Assembly: GCF_004000785.1 (NCBI RefSeq)
Contig: NZ_BILX01000001.1
Span: 186,001 to 250,000 of the forward strand
Source of the DNA: Paenibacillus ehimensis NBRC 15659
Lineage (GTDB): Bacteria; Bacillota; Bacilli; Paenibacillales; NBRC-103111
DNA: 64,000 nt
Direction: 5' to 3'
Positions within the stretch are counted from its first letter, which is position 1; every line of letters begins with the position of its first letter. Position numbers and translations under genes: made by a program. The notes beneath the pieces are model-generated. The model was not told the DNA's origin. It was given only the letters and a program-made list of their open reading frames with translations, and did no database searches. This document shows positions 32,760-41,415 of this stretch, piece after piece.

Positions 32760-34538
32760 GTGATCTTGATGAAAAGCACAGGAAGCCATGTTCGGAAATT
32801 AGCGCCGGGGCTTGAAAAAACGGCGCGGCTTTCCCCTCCGCCAGAGCCTCTTTCTGCGCAGCGCCCGGGCAGCGCTAACACGGCGCGGCAGCTTGCTTCG
32901 GCTCCCGCCTTCGTCGCGCAGATGCAGCGGCGTTGTGGAAATCAGGCGACGATCCGTTATTTGACCGGTTCCCGGCCTACCCATGACCATCCGCCGGTCC
33001 AATGCAAAATCAACATTTCCCCGATGATCATCACCTTGGACGACGAGTTCACAGAGCGCATTGCCGAGTATAACGAATTAGCAGAGGATGCCCCTCTTTC
33101 CACTAAAATCAACACGCTCTCCGAAATTGAACGGGCCTGCTTTCGTTGGTTTATGAATCGGCAATCGGACGATCTCGAAGAAGACCCGGAAGCCCCCCCT
33201 ATGAGAACGCTCATGGACCTGCTTCACGGCGAACGGCATGCTTTGGTTCAGCAATCGGTGACGGGCGGCCATGCTGCAGCCGAAGACAGCGATCTCCCCA
33301 TTGCCGGATTTGATCGGCTCGACGAGGAAGCCCAACGAAAGGTGCGCGGGATGTGGGGCAAGTTAATCCAAGACCGCGGAAGTGTCCGCATCGTGGAGAA
33401 GGAGGGCCACGGAGGCTTTAGGATGCGCATGCTCACGGAATTCTCGCGAATGCTGGAAAGCCATTTCGGCCGGGGGTTGCTGGAACGAATCAACGAATCG
33501 GATAAAAAAATTGAAATTTCCCCTTTTTCCGTTGCCAAAGACGTTGGAGCATCTGCGGCCGCCTCGCCGGCAGGCGATCATACGGAACAGGCCAAGCTGA
33601 AGAGGCTGTCCGGACAGCCGAAAGACAGGGACAAGTACAAGGAGATCAGGCTTGACGGCTTGACCAAGCAGGAGCGGATTTCCGCTCTGGACAATATGCG
33701 GCGGGAAAGGCCGGATCAGGTGGGCGTGAAGCTGATTTTGCAAGGGAAGCCTGAGCAGTACTATGCTTTCGGCCAAGGTACCGATGTGAAGGTGACGATG
33801 CCGTCCGACTTAAAGGAATCTTCTTATTACTACGGGAATCGGCTCATCGATACCGGGGGAAAGGAGCTGATTGCTCCCGCGTTCTCCACGTTAACTCACG
33901 AGCTCGGTCATGCTTTTCATATGCAGCAGGGCACGAAAACGGATAGCGCAAGCGAGTTAATGGAATATATCGACGATCAGGATCATTTGGAAGCATGGTC
34001 CAATATGGAGGAGTACATTAATATCCAGGGAACGGAAAACCCGTTTCGAAGCGAGTACGGATTGGGCGAGAGGCACGGACATGAGAATATCCCGCTATTG
34101 ATCATGAACAAGCTGCAAGGGCGGCTTTTGGAAGCGTGTCGATGGTTGGATGGGAAAACCGATCTTGACAGCCAATACAAGCAAGAGATGGAAAGCGAAC
34201 TCACGAAATTGTCCGCCTTTGTCTATGCGAATTGGACAGACGAGCATAACTTAAAACAGGCTAAGCAAAACGTCGGCAATCTCCCCCGGCGATTGGAGCA
34301 AATGTACGCAGTAGCGTTGGAACGGCAGCAGCTGGACCGGATCGCATCGGACGAAGAGTCGAGGGGAATACGCCGCTCTGCCCCGATCCCCATCCCCGGG
34401 TCTGATGAAACGGAGCAGGACTCCTTTCGCCCTGGCGGGCTGATGGACAGCAATATGGAACGCTATGCCGAGCAATTGGAAAGGCAAAAGCAGCTGCACA
34501 ACCTACGAGCCAAATATTACAATAAATTGGGAATATAG
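32760..34538 (+). CDS. putative secreted M91-like metalloprotease effector with injection-system-type leader
   Basis: A 592-residue protein. Residues 1-85 are a basic, Pro/Ala-rich leader with FVAQMQRRCGNQATIRYL (51-68) then PPVQCKI, which resembles the QRxxGNxAvxrLL...VQ segment found in DUF4157 and other proteins tied to extracellular contractile injection systems. A mid region (FRMRMLTEFSRMLESHFGRGLLERI) precedes the protease core: H380-E-L-G-H384 and, 33 residues on, NMEEYIN (E417/E418) followed by TENPFRSEYGLGER, the arrangement of M91-type effectors. The active-site assignment is from motif only. GTG at 32760 follows GGAG; ATG at 32769 is the alternative. Base use is more AT-rich than that of its neighbours, and no delivery genes are nearby. 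Confidence 0.7.
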   Translation: MILMKSTGSHVRKLAPGLEKTARLSPPPEPLSAQRPGSANTARQLASAPAFVAQMQRRCGNQATIRYLTGSRPTHDHPPVQCKINISPMIITLDDEFTERIAEYNELAEDAPLSTKINTLSEIERACFRWFMNRQSDDLEEDPEAPPMRTLMDLLHGERHALVQQSVTGGHAAAEDSDLPIAGFDRLDEEAQRKVRGMWGKLIQDRGSVRIVEKEGHGGFRMRMLTEFSRMLESHFGRGLLERINESDKKIEISPFSVAKDVGASAAASPAGDHTEQAKLKRLSGQPKDRDKYKEIRLDGLTKQERISALDNMRRERPDQVGVKLILQGKPEQYYAFGQGTDVKVTMPSDLKESSYYYGNRLIDTGGKELIAPAFSTLTHELGHAFHMQQGTKTDSASELMEYIDDQDHLEAWSNMEEYINIQGTENPFRSEYGLGERHGHENIPLLIMNKLQGRLLEACRWLDGKTDLDSQYKQEMESELTKLSAFVYANWTDEHNLKQAKQNVGNLPRRLEQMYAVALERQQLDRIASDEESRGIRRSAPIPIPGSDETEQDSFRPGGLMDSNMERYAEQLERQKQLHNLRAKYYNKLGI

Positions 34539-34641
34539 ACCGTAAAACTGAAAAAACGGCTTATAACCGAACCTTCCCTACGCTTCCGGCTACGTTTCCC
34601 GTATGATGGGTCTTGTAGACTAACGCGAGGAGGAAACGCTT

Positions 34642-35100
34642 TTGACGAACGCTACGAAGGTAAGATTCGAAGCCATTGATGAGGACAATTGGGAAGATTG
34701 CGTGAAGCTGGAGGTGAAGGAGGAGCAGCGGAAGATGGTGGCTCCCAACTGGTATTCGATTATTCAAGCCGCCTACGATAAATCGTACACGCCGCTCTCC
34801 ATTTATCATGAAGATACGATGGTCGGCTTTTTCATGTACGGCAAGGACCCGGAAGACGGGCTGTACTGGATCGTGCGGCTGATGATCGACAAAAAGTTTC
34901 AAGGCCGGGGCTACGGCGAGGCTGCGATCCGGCTGGGACTGGAGCTGATCATGCGTCAGGAGGATTGCTCTCCCGAGATCGTCATCAGCTATAAGCCGGA
35001 CAATGAGGCGGCCGGGAAGCTGTACGAGCGCGTAGGCTTTGTGACGACCGGCCGGATCATCGATGGGGAAACGGAAGCGAGATACAAGGTTTTGAGCTGA
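34642..35100 (+). CDS. GNAT-family N-acetyltransferase
   Basis: A 152-residue acetyltransferase. The core GNAT strand-helix is seen as LYWIVRLMIDKKFQGRGYGEAAIRLGL (acetyl-CoA-binding QGRGYG), with the C-terminal NEAAGKLYERVGFVTTGRI. The N-terminal VRFEAIDEDNWEDCVKL and the motif order are like spermidine/diamine acetyltransferases of the BltD/PaiA kind, but the substrate is not certain. The start is TTG at 34642, behind GAGGAGGAAACGCT. Probable single-gene transcript. Confidence 0.88.
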   Translation: MTNATKVRFEAIDEDNWEDCVKLEVKEEQRKMVAPNWYSIIQAAYDKSYTPLSIYHEDTMVGFFMYGKDPEDGLYWIVRLMIDKKFQGRGYGEAAIRLGLELIMRQEDCSPEIVISYKPDNEAAGKLYERVGFVTTGRIIDGETEARYKVLS

Positions 35101-35123
35101 GCACAGCGAACGCTCGCGTGAAC

Positions 35124-35160
35124 AAAAAGGCTCCCTTATCGTCAGATAAAGGAGCCTTTG
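35124..35160. terminator. bidirectional terminator
   Basis: AAAGGCTCC and TTATC pair with GATAA and GGAGCCTTT (35126-35159) between the convergent GNAT and sensor-kinase genes. Confidence 0.85.
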
Positions 35161-35183
35161 CTTGCGGCCGGTTCTTGCATGCT

Positions 35184-37016
35184 TTAAATCGGTAACGTTA
35201 CCGTCACGGTCGTTCCCACACCGGCTTCGCTTGCGATGGCCATGCGGCCTTTGTGCTCGGTGACGATTTTTTGGCTCACCATCAGACCGAGTCCCGAGCC
35301 GTTTTCTTTCGTCGTATAGAAGGGCTCGCTGATCCGCTGAAGCAGCTCGGCGGGAATGCCGTCGCCCTCGTCCCGGAAGGCGATCGCCAGCATGCCCGGC
35401 TCGGCCAAGGCCGCCACAATCTCCACGGTTCCGCCCAGCGGCATCGCTTCGACGGCGTTTTTCACGATATTGATGAACAGCTGCTTCAATTGGTTTTCCT
35501 CGCACCGAACCGCAGGCAGGTCCGGCTTGATCCGTGTTTTGAAACTGACGTTGTTCAGATTCGCTTGCGCTTCCAGCAGCGAGAGGACGTCGGCGAGAAT
35601 GGGGCCGATCCGCTTATAATGAAAGATGGCTGCTCTTGGTTTGGCCAGCAGCAGCATTTCGCTGATGATGTGCTCGATGCGCGTCAGCTCCGACGACATG
35701 ATGTCCAAGTAGTGCTCCTTGTAATGCCCGGCCGTCTTCATAAACTGCGTAAAACCTTTCAGCGAGGTCAGCGGGTTGCGGATTTCATGGGCAATGCCGG
35801 CGGCGAGCTGCCCGGCGACCGACAGCTTCTCCGAGTTGCGCAGCAGCTCCTCGGTAGCCTTGCTTTCGCTGATGTCCCGCCCAATAATGCAGATCCCGGT
35901 AATATCCTGGTCCTTGCCGACAACGGGCGAGATCGTGAGGCTCATATCGATCGGCGTGCCGTCCTTGCGCTTGCGCTTCGTTTCGAAGCTGGAGATTTGC
36001 TTGCCCTGCAGCGCTTTGCGGAACAGCAGCTCCGACTCGATCCACAGCTCCTCCGGGATGTTCGGCGGACGTTCGCCGATGAGCTCCGCTTCGCTATAGC
36101 CGAACAAGGCGATGAACGCTTTGTTCACCTTGGTCAGCCGAAGGTCCGCGTCGAGAATCGCAATGGTGTCCGCAGCATGCTCAATCATGGAATCAAGCTG
36201 CTGCTTGGTCGCGCGAAGCGTCTCCTCCTGCTCCTTATGCCGGGTAATATCCCGGATAAAGACGGACAAGCCGGGCTTGCAAGGAAAGCAGCTGACTTCC
36301 AGCCACTTTTTGACCAGTGGATAATAATCGTGATAAAAGACGGGAACCGCTTCTTCTATCGCCCTCCAGCATGCTTTGTAAAAGCCTGCTCCAAGCCACT
36401 CCGGTATCGTGCCCCGAATGCCGTGTCCGAGCGTATGCTCCCGGCTGAGCTGCAAAAGCTGCTCGGCGTTCCGATTCACATAGACGAGCTCTCCGCTTCG
36501 GTTCAGCATCATATAGGCGTCGGCAATCGTTTCGAGCATGGAGGTCATGCGGATGAGCGATTCTTGAAGCGCTCCTTCGGCCTCTTTTTGTGCGGTGATA
36601 TCCTGGGTTTGCATGTATATGTAAGCTGGTCCGCCGCTGCCGTCCTTGAGCTCGACCGCATAAACGCTCATCCATAAGGTTTGTCCGTCCGCGCTTAACC
36701 AGCGCATCTCGGTTTCGTAGCGGGAGAGCTGGCCCGATACGAGCTGGCTCATATGGTGCATGCACAGGAGAAGCTCCCCGGGATGCACTAAGGTCTGAAG
36801 ATTCATCCGCTCCAGTTCTTCGGTCCTGTAACCGAGCTTCTTGCCGAGCGATTCGCCGGCCATCAGCAGGTTGCAGTCCTGATCGAGCAGGAGGGAGCCG
36901 GTGTGGGGGCTGGCGAAGCTTTTCAGCGCCAGATCGACAAGCATTCGTGAAAAAGTCCCATCCGCTTTGGTTTTCAACTGCTCCGGGACGAATGGCGATG
37001 CGAGCAAATCGTTCAT
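35184..37016 (-). CDS. soluble PAS-domain sensor histidine kinase (KinA/KinE-like)
   Basis: A 610-residue kinase without membrane helices. Three PAS domains follow each other (about 40-145, 160-262, 278-385; the second and third open with SMLETIADAYMMLNRSGELV and SMIEHAADTIAILDADLRLT). Then come HisKA with H410 in AAGIAHEIRNPLTSLKGF, N-box NIVKNAVEAMP, G1 DEGDGIP and G2 GSGLGLMV. The layout and HisKA sequence match the phosphorelay kinases that feed Spo0F and Spo0A, but this is inference. No cognate regulator gene is adjacent, consistent with an orphan phosphorelay kinase. I start at 37016 because GGAGGGAG sits upstream; the frame is open to 37064. Confidence 0.9.
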   Translation of the reverse strand: MNDLLASPFVPEQLKTKADGTFSRMLVDLALKSFASPHTGSLLLDQDCNLLMAGESLGKKLGYRTEELERMNLQTLVHPGELLLCMHHMSQLVSGQLSRYETEMRWLSADGQTLWMSVYAVELKDGSGGPAYIYMQTQDITAQKEAEGALQESLIRMTSMLETIADAYMMLNRSGELVYVNRNAEQLLQLSREHTLGHGIRGTIPEWLGAGFYKACWRAIEEAVPVFYHDYYPLVKKWLEVSCFPCKPGLSVFIRDITRHKEQEETLRATKQQLDSMIEHAADTIAILDADLRLTKVNKAFIALFGYSEAELIGERPPNIPEELWIESELLFRKALQGKQISSFETKRKRKDGTPIDMSLTISPVVGKDQDITGICIIGRDISESKATEELLRNSEKLSVAGQLAAGIAHEIRNPLTSLKGFTQFMKTAGHYKEHYLDIMSSELTRIEHIISEMLLLAKPRAAIFHYKRIGPILADVLSLLEAQANLNNVSFKTRIKPDLPAVRCEENQLKQLFINIVKNAVEAMPLGGTVEIVAALAEPGMLAIAFRDEGDGIPAELLQRISEPFYTTKENGSGLGLMVSQKIVTEHKGRMAIASEAGVGTTVTVTLPI

Positions 37017-37148
37017 GAATGAGACTCCCTCCACTTTTTTAGGCTGAAAGTTAACATTCGTCAAAAATCAACACAATTCCTTTTTTTGAAGGTCCCGTTT
37101 TTTTACAAGCGGCAAAAATGGGGCGAAATGTCTACCTAATTTTTGAAT

Positions 37149-37157
37149 TGCTATAAT
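37149..37157 (+). promoter_or_regulatory. extended -10 promoter of a possible small RNA
   Basis: TGcTATAAT is a perfect extended -10 in the 412-base gap 37017-37428. No good -35 is seen. Start expected near 37164. Confidence 0.45.
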
Positions 37158-37163
37158 AAAAAT

Positions 37164-37281
37164 GGGATGATAATATAACATATAGGGTTTCATCAGGAAT
37201 TTTATAGATGACCAACCAACCTGCCATAAAGACAACGAAATCAAGGGCGAACGGCGTCGAAGGACGCAGTCGCCCTTTTCG
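37164..37281 (+). ncRNA. candidate ~118-nt small RNA or mRNA leader
   Basis: It runs from the extended -10 promoter to a hairpin with a T run: AAGGGCGA (37243-37250) pairs with TCGCCCTT (37270-37277), with GCGTC/GACGC inside. Nothing upstream on this strand needs a terminator, since the kinase gene is on the other strand. A 48-codon frame (ATG 37208, AGGA upstream) reads through the hairpin, so a leader peptide with attenuation is the alternative. Confidence 0.35.
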
Positions 37282-37296
37282 CAGCTTTAGGGAAGG

Positions 37297-37327
37297 TGTC
37301 GTTTTTATGTCGGACATGTCGTTTTTA
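37297..37327 (+). repeat. TGTCGTTTTTA direct repeats, 20 bp apart
   Basis: Identical 11-base copies at 37297-37307 and 37317-37327 have two-helical-turn spacing. They lie just upstream of the promoter region of the gene at 37429 and resemble a regulator binding pair. Confidence 0.5.
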
Positions 37328-37428
37328 GTCTTTTTACAACGATGGGAAATTTAGGTGTAACCTTGGCTTGGCACGTCACGTCCAAAGGTATAATCGCGTT
37401 AAGGTGAATCCAAGGAGGCGGAAGTGAA

Positions 37429-37824
37429 ATGACAGGAAAGGACCTGAAAAGCTTGTTGTCGCCACAGGAGCTTGAAGCATTGACGCATAGCCCTCAAGGA
37501 AACGGATCGGGAATCGATGGGCGTGCGGAGCCGGAAAGCGTCATGGAGCCGGAGCTGGAGCGGCTGCGGCTCGAAACGGCCCGGCTAGACCTGACGGTCG
37601 CCCGTCTTATCGAACGGGTGGAGCAGCTGGAGCTTCGGCTGGAAAGCCGCTTCGCGAACGAGACGGGCAGCCGCGAAGGCGGCGTCCCCGAGGCATTCGC
37701 GGCGGGCGAATGGAATGGGCGGGAAGCCGCTGCCGCGAAAGCCGTCACGGGCCCGCCCGCGCCGGAGGAGCCGACGCTTTCCCGGGTGAGAACGTACGGC
37801 CGCAAAAAGCGGGACCGTTCCTAG
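37429..37824 (+). CDS. hypothetical coiled-coil protein
   Basis: A 131-residue soluble protein. Residues 40-75 form a heptad-like acidic/basic coil (EPELERLRLETARLDLTVARLIERVEQLELRL), flanked by low-complexity segments rich in Gly, Glu and Ala; the tail is basic (RTYGRKKRDRS). The N-terminal LLSPQELEALTHS recalls the short motif at the start of many Paenibacillus flagellar or regulator proteins, but I cannot name the family. AAGGAGGCGGAAGTGAA is an excellent ribosome site, and TATAAT at 37389-37394 with TTGGCT upstream (20-base spacer) may be its promoter. Confidence 0.65.
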   Translation: MTGKDLKSLLSPQELEALTHSPQGNGSGIDGRAEPESVMEPELERLRLETARLDLTVARLIERVEQLELRLESRFANETGSREGGVPEAFAAGEWNGREAAAAKAVTGPPAPEEPTLSRVRTYGRKKRDRS

Positions 37825-37883
37825 GGAAGGCAGGCCCGTTGTCTGCAGCCGATATCGGGGCACGGGATACCCGCTTAAAACCA

Positions 37884-38624
37884 TCACGACTGCGGCATCC
37901 GCGGCGTCAGGAACCGGCCGATTTCCTCCGGCAGCACCTCCGTATCCGACGGATGGAAGTAATAGTTGTTGTCGTCGCGGAACAAGCTCTGCTTATGCGC
38001 GACCGGTTCCCCGGTTTGAAACACGATGCGGTACTCTTTCGGGTCTCCGCCGGTTACGGCCGGCCGGTAGCTTTCTTTCTTTTGCCCGTGTCCGAGCAGC
38101 TCCATGAACAGCCCGGTGTCGGCTCTTTCGAGCGAACGGAACCGCTGCCAGGCATTCGCTTGCTTGGAGTAAACATACACGTCGATCCGCGTCACCCGCT
38201 CGGCCGGAAGGTCCTTGTAGCTCCAGGTGCGGGCAAGCTTGCCATCCGCGTTTCTTGCGCTGTACAGCTTGTAGCCGCCCGCTTCGTTGTCCGCCTTGGC
38301 GGCAATCAGGGAGTGGTCCGGGTACCCTTTGACGGCGTAAAGGCGCGTGCCTTCCTGCAAAAACGCCGCATCCCCGTCTTTCGTCTTATAGCTCGGGTTG
38401 GTGACGGCTCCCTCGACCCTGAACTTCACGATGCCGACAACCTCATCTGTCACCGCGTCCGGGGAGGCGGCCACCGCTTCATAGACCCCGTGATATTCCT
38501 TTCCGTTCAGCTTGACGAAATCCACCCAATCGATAACGGTATTTCCTGTCTTCAATGGGTCCGTTTTGGCATTGCAGGCGGGCAGTACGAGCAGCAGCAG
38601 GCAGAGCAGCAAACGCCAAACCAT
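37884..38624 (-). CDS. hypothetical lipoprotein
   Basis: A 246-residue exported lipoprotein: MVWRLLLCLLLLVLPAC is a compact signal peptide with lipobox LPAC. The mature part alternates polar beta segments (GVYEAVAASPDAVTDEVVGIVKFRVEG, YKTKDGDAAFLQEGTRLYAVKGY) with no catalytic motif I recognise. I start at 38624, where AAAGGAAGTG is upstream; longer versions would bury the signal peptide. It is convergent with the coiled-coil gene. Confidence 0.75.
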   Translation of the reverse strand: MVWRLLLCLLLLVLPACNAKTDPLKTGNTVIDWVDFVKLNGKEYHGVYEAVAASPDAVTDEVVGIVKFRVEGAVTNPSYKTKDGDAAFLQEGTRLYAVKGYPDHSLIAAKADNEAGGYKLYSARNADGKLARTWSYKDLPAERVTRIDVYVYSKQANAWQRFRSLERADTGLFMELLGHGQKKESYRPAVTGGDPKEYRIVFQTGEPVAHKQSLFRDDNNYYFHPSDTEVLPEEIGRFLTPRMPQS

Positions 38625-38807
38625 CGTCGTCACTTCCTTTCGTCCGGTTGACCGGGCAGGGTGTGTGTAACGTAATGGACGCACGCCTTCGTCAGAAAGT
38701 TGCGCAGCGGCAAGAGCGTAGGCGTCCTCTTACGAAACCCTTACCCGGCTGGGGCAACAATAAAACCGGCCGGGACCTTGGAAGAAAGGCGCCGGCCGGC
38801 GAATCGT

Positions 38808-39359
38808 TCAATAGCGAGAGGAGAAGCGCTTGTTCCCGTTTCGGCAGCGCTGCTTGCCTCGGGCCCCGGTTCCGGTTGCGGCGGCGCAAACGTGCTTGGC
38901 GCGGTAAGGAACCGAGCGGGCGGTGTTCGCCTGAGGAAGGAAGCGGATCGAACCGGCGATGCGGGGAGCGTCCTGATTGACCATTCGCTTGAGCAGGCGG
39001 ATGGCCGCTCCGTACGTTTTGTAATCGTAGTCGTTCGTCTTCGGATCGTAGAAGGCTTCCGGAAGCTCCTCGGGCGTCATATAGGCGAACACGCGGCCGC
39101 CGTGTTCCGCGAGGAAGACGAGCGGAGAATCGCCGTAGCCTTCGCGGTTCCATTCCTTACGCGTCATGCGGAACACCAGAATGGCCAGCGCGTCGTCATA
39201 CACTTTGCCTTTGTACCTGAACCGGAAATGCAGCTCGTACTCCGTTTCGCGGCTCCGTCTGTGCCGGTCGATGACCGCGTACGTCCTCCACCACGCGGGG
39301 AAACGGAGGGTAAATCCGTATCTCGCGTTTCGATACACGAAATGGCTCGGCTTGTTCAC
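38808..39359 (-). CDS. hypothetical protein
   Basis: A 183-residue protein opening HFVYRNARYGFTLRFPAWW, a pattern often seen in secreted or lipoprotein domains of the PsbP/DUF-like kind (a signal for a domain whose leader is missing here). It continues with ILVFRMTRKEWNREGYGDS and VFAYMTPEELPEAF. No signal peptide or membrane helix is visible, and the last ~40 residues are basic and look unstructured. GTG start at 39359, with GGGGA about 10 bases upstream. It may share a transcript with the lipoprotein gene 183 bases further on. Confidence 0.6.
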   Translation of the reverse strand: MNKPSHFVYRNARYGFTLRFPAWWRTYAVIDRHRRSRETEYELHFRFRYKGKVYDDALAILVFRMTRKEWNREGYGDSPLVFLAEHGGRVFAYMTPEELPEAFYDPKTNDYDYKTYGAAIRLLKRMVNQDAPRIAGSIRFLPQANTARSVPYRAKHVCAAATGTGARGKQRCRNGNKRFSSRY

Positions 39360-39464
39360 GTCGCTCGGGTCCCCTTTCGAACCTAAGGTTGTGTTACTAC
39401 TGTATTCGTGGAAGCCTCGAATTATAATCCCCGCGTTGTCAAAGCCCCGGAACGCGCCCGTCAG

Positions 39465-41261
39465 TCACGGCTTAAACCAGATGTTTTTGAACTGCACCCA
39501 ATCCAGCGCATCCAGCGAAATCCCTTTGACGGATTCATGGTAGATCGTTTTCAGCCGTTTGAAATATAAAAAGTGAAGCACCTGCTTGGCGGTCAAGTGC
39601 GCTTCAATCGCTTGCAGCAGAGCCGAGCGGCGGCTGGACGACGGCTCGCGCAGCGTGTCCTCCATCAATGCGGAGACCTTGGCTTTGACCGCGGGCTCCA
39701 AATGCCGCTGCATGCTTTTGTACAAGTCGATGAGCCGGAGCTCCGCATCGTTGTCGAGCATGATGGAGAACAGCAGCAGATCGGCATGGAGCCGCTGCTC
39801 GCTCTTGAACTCCTCCACGGTCAGCAGCTTGATCTCCACGGCAAACCCGGCTTCCTGCAGCAGCGCCTGCACATGCAGCGCATCCGGCTCATAGTGGGTG
39901 ATCGTGCACAGCGTCAGCCGCTGGCCGTCGTAGGCGGAGCGCTTGAGCAGCGCGCGGATGCGGCCGGCCTCGTGGGCAAGCGGCTCCGCTTCCGGCACCG
40001 TGCTTCCGTGTCCGTGCCCGATAAAGCTGTCGGCGGTATAGATGGCGTCGCCGCCGATCCGCTCAAGCAGCTTGCGGCGGTTCAAGGCGGCGCATACGGC
40101 GCCCCGCAGCGCAGGGTCGCTGAGCGGCCCCTGCTTCAGCAGGTTGAAGGTCAGAAACCGGCACGTAGCCCCCGGCTGCTGTACCTGCTGCCAGGTTTCG
40201 GAAGCTTCGTCGGGAAGACGATAGTTGTGGATAATTTGAAAGCTTTCCAGCGTCCGCTCGCTGCCCTGCACCTGCATGTCGGGAATATGCCACAGCTCTA
40301 CGCGGTCGAGATGCGCCCGCCCTTGGAAATAAGCGGGAAAAGCATCGAGCACGCACATGGACGCATCCAAGTGCGTCAGCTTGAACGGACCTGTGCCGAC
40401 AGGAGCGAGCGCAAAGCGGTCCCCCAGCTCCTCGCATACCTCGGCCGGGACGATGGAGGCGCGGTTCGTGCCCGCGTATTGCAGCAGCAGCTCGCAAGGC
40501 TCGGAGAGCCGGATGCTGACCGTAATCGGGTCGGCCGCTTCCACGCGGTCAATCTGCCGGTGCACCCAGCTGTACAGCGAGCCGGCCGCCAGCCGCTTGA
40601 GCCTCTCGAACGTATACTTTACGTCGTCCGCGGTCAACTCCCTGCCGTGATGGAACTGAATGCCTTTGCGCAAATGGAACGTCCAGACCGTCCGCGCCTC
40701 GTTCACCTCCCAAGCGTGAGCGATATGCGGCTCGATCGTTTGGGTCAGCCGGTTGTAGCGCACAAGCGGATCGAACAGCTGGTGCACGAGGTGCGCTTCC
40801 GTCCGGAAATTGGTTGTGGCGGGGTCGAGCGACAGCAGCGACTGGGTGAGCGGGAACCGCAGCGTATCGAAGCGCTTGCTGCCCTGCATCTCGCTGCTGT
40901 AGCCGAAATAGCCAGCCAGCCAGCGGTGGAAGCTGTCCCGTAGCGAGCCTTCGGGCGAAGAGACGTTCAGCTGCTCCAGCGCGCCACGCAAATCTTTGCG
41001 CTCGACAAGCTCTTGCGCGATCGTGAGTATGAGATCCTCGGCAGGTTTGTAGAACGTCAGGGCGGACTTTTGACCGCGCCCGCGCTTCGGCAGCCAATCG
41101 AGCCAGGCTTCGCTTTGCATTTTTTTGAGCAGCAGCACGACATTGCGGTGCGTGCAGCCGAGAACGGCCGCCAGTTCGTCGAGATTCACGAGGTGCGGCT
41201 GCCGCTCGGCGATATGCGGATACTGCTCGCGAAGGCGGATATAGTGATTTGCCAGCTTCAT
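39465..41261 (-). CDS. SgrR-like transcriptional regulator with peptide-binding-protein domain
   Basis: A 598-residue one-component regulator. An N-terminal winged helix (VNLDELAAVLGCTHRNVVLLLKKMQ...WLPKRGRGQKS) is fused to a family-5 solute-binding domain (LDPATTNFRTEAHLVHQLFDPLVRYN, AHAWEVNEARTVWTFHLRKGIQFHHGRELTADDVKYTFER). No signal peptide, so the binding domain is an intracellular sensor, as in E. coli SgrR. Such regulators often control a neighbouring transporter, yet none lies beside it here. GGAGGTTGTCC precedes the ATG. Confidence 0.9.
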   Translation of the reverse strand: MKLANHYIRLREQYPHIAERQPHLVNLDELAAVLGCTHRNVVLLLKKMQSEAWLDWLPKRGRGQKSALTFYKPAEDLILTIAQELVERKDLRGALEQLNVSSPEGSLRDSFHRWLAGYFGYSSEMQGSKRFDTLRFPLTQSLLSLDPATTNFRTEAHLVHQLFDPLVRYNRLTQTIEPHIAHAWEVNEARTVWTFHLRKGIQFHHGRELTADDVKYTFERLKRLAAGSLYSWVHRQIDRVEAADPITVSIRLSEPCELLLQYAGTNRASIVPAEVCEELGDRFALAPVGTGPFKLTHLDASMCVLDAFPAYFQGRAHLDRVELWHIPDMQVQGSERTLESFQIIHNYRLPDEASETWQQVQQPGATCRFLTFNLLKQGPLSDPALRGAVCAALNRRKLLERIGGDAIYTADSFIGHGHGSTVPEAEPLAHEAGRIRALLKRSAYDGQRLTLCTITHYEPDALHVQALLQEAGFAVEIKLLTVEEFKSEQRLHADLLLFSIMLDNDAELRLIDLYKSMQRHLEPAVKAKVSALMEDTLREPSSSRRSALLQAIEAHLTAKQVLHFLYFKRLKTIYHESVKGISLDALDWVQFKNIWFKP

Positions 41262-41415
41262 AGGACAACCTCCGGGCGTTCTGAAAAAATATGAAATTTA
41301 CATTTCAAAATTTACTCTTTTTATTCGTGTTTTTCAAGTTACAATAAACGTGGATGGGCAATTCGACAAATTTATAGCGAATTGGAAAATAGTTCAATCA
41401 CGAGGAGGAATTCGG

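Noticed and set aside
37132-37317. 61-codon minus-strand frame between kinase and coiled-coil genes
   Set aside because: No ribosome site before its start, and it reads through the hairpin with no domain.
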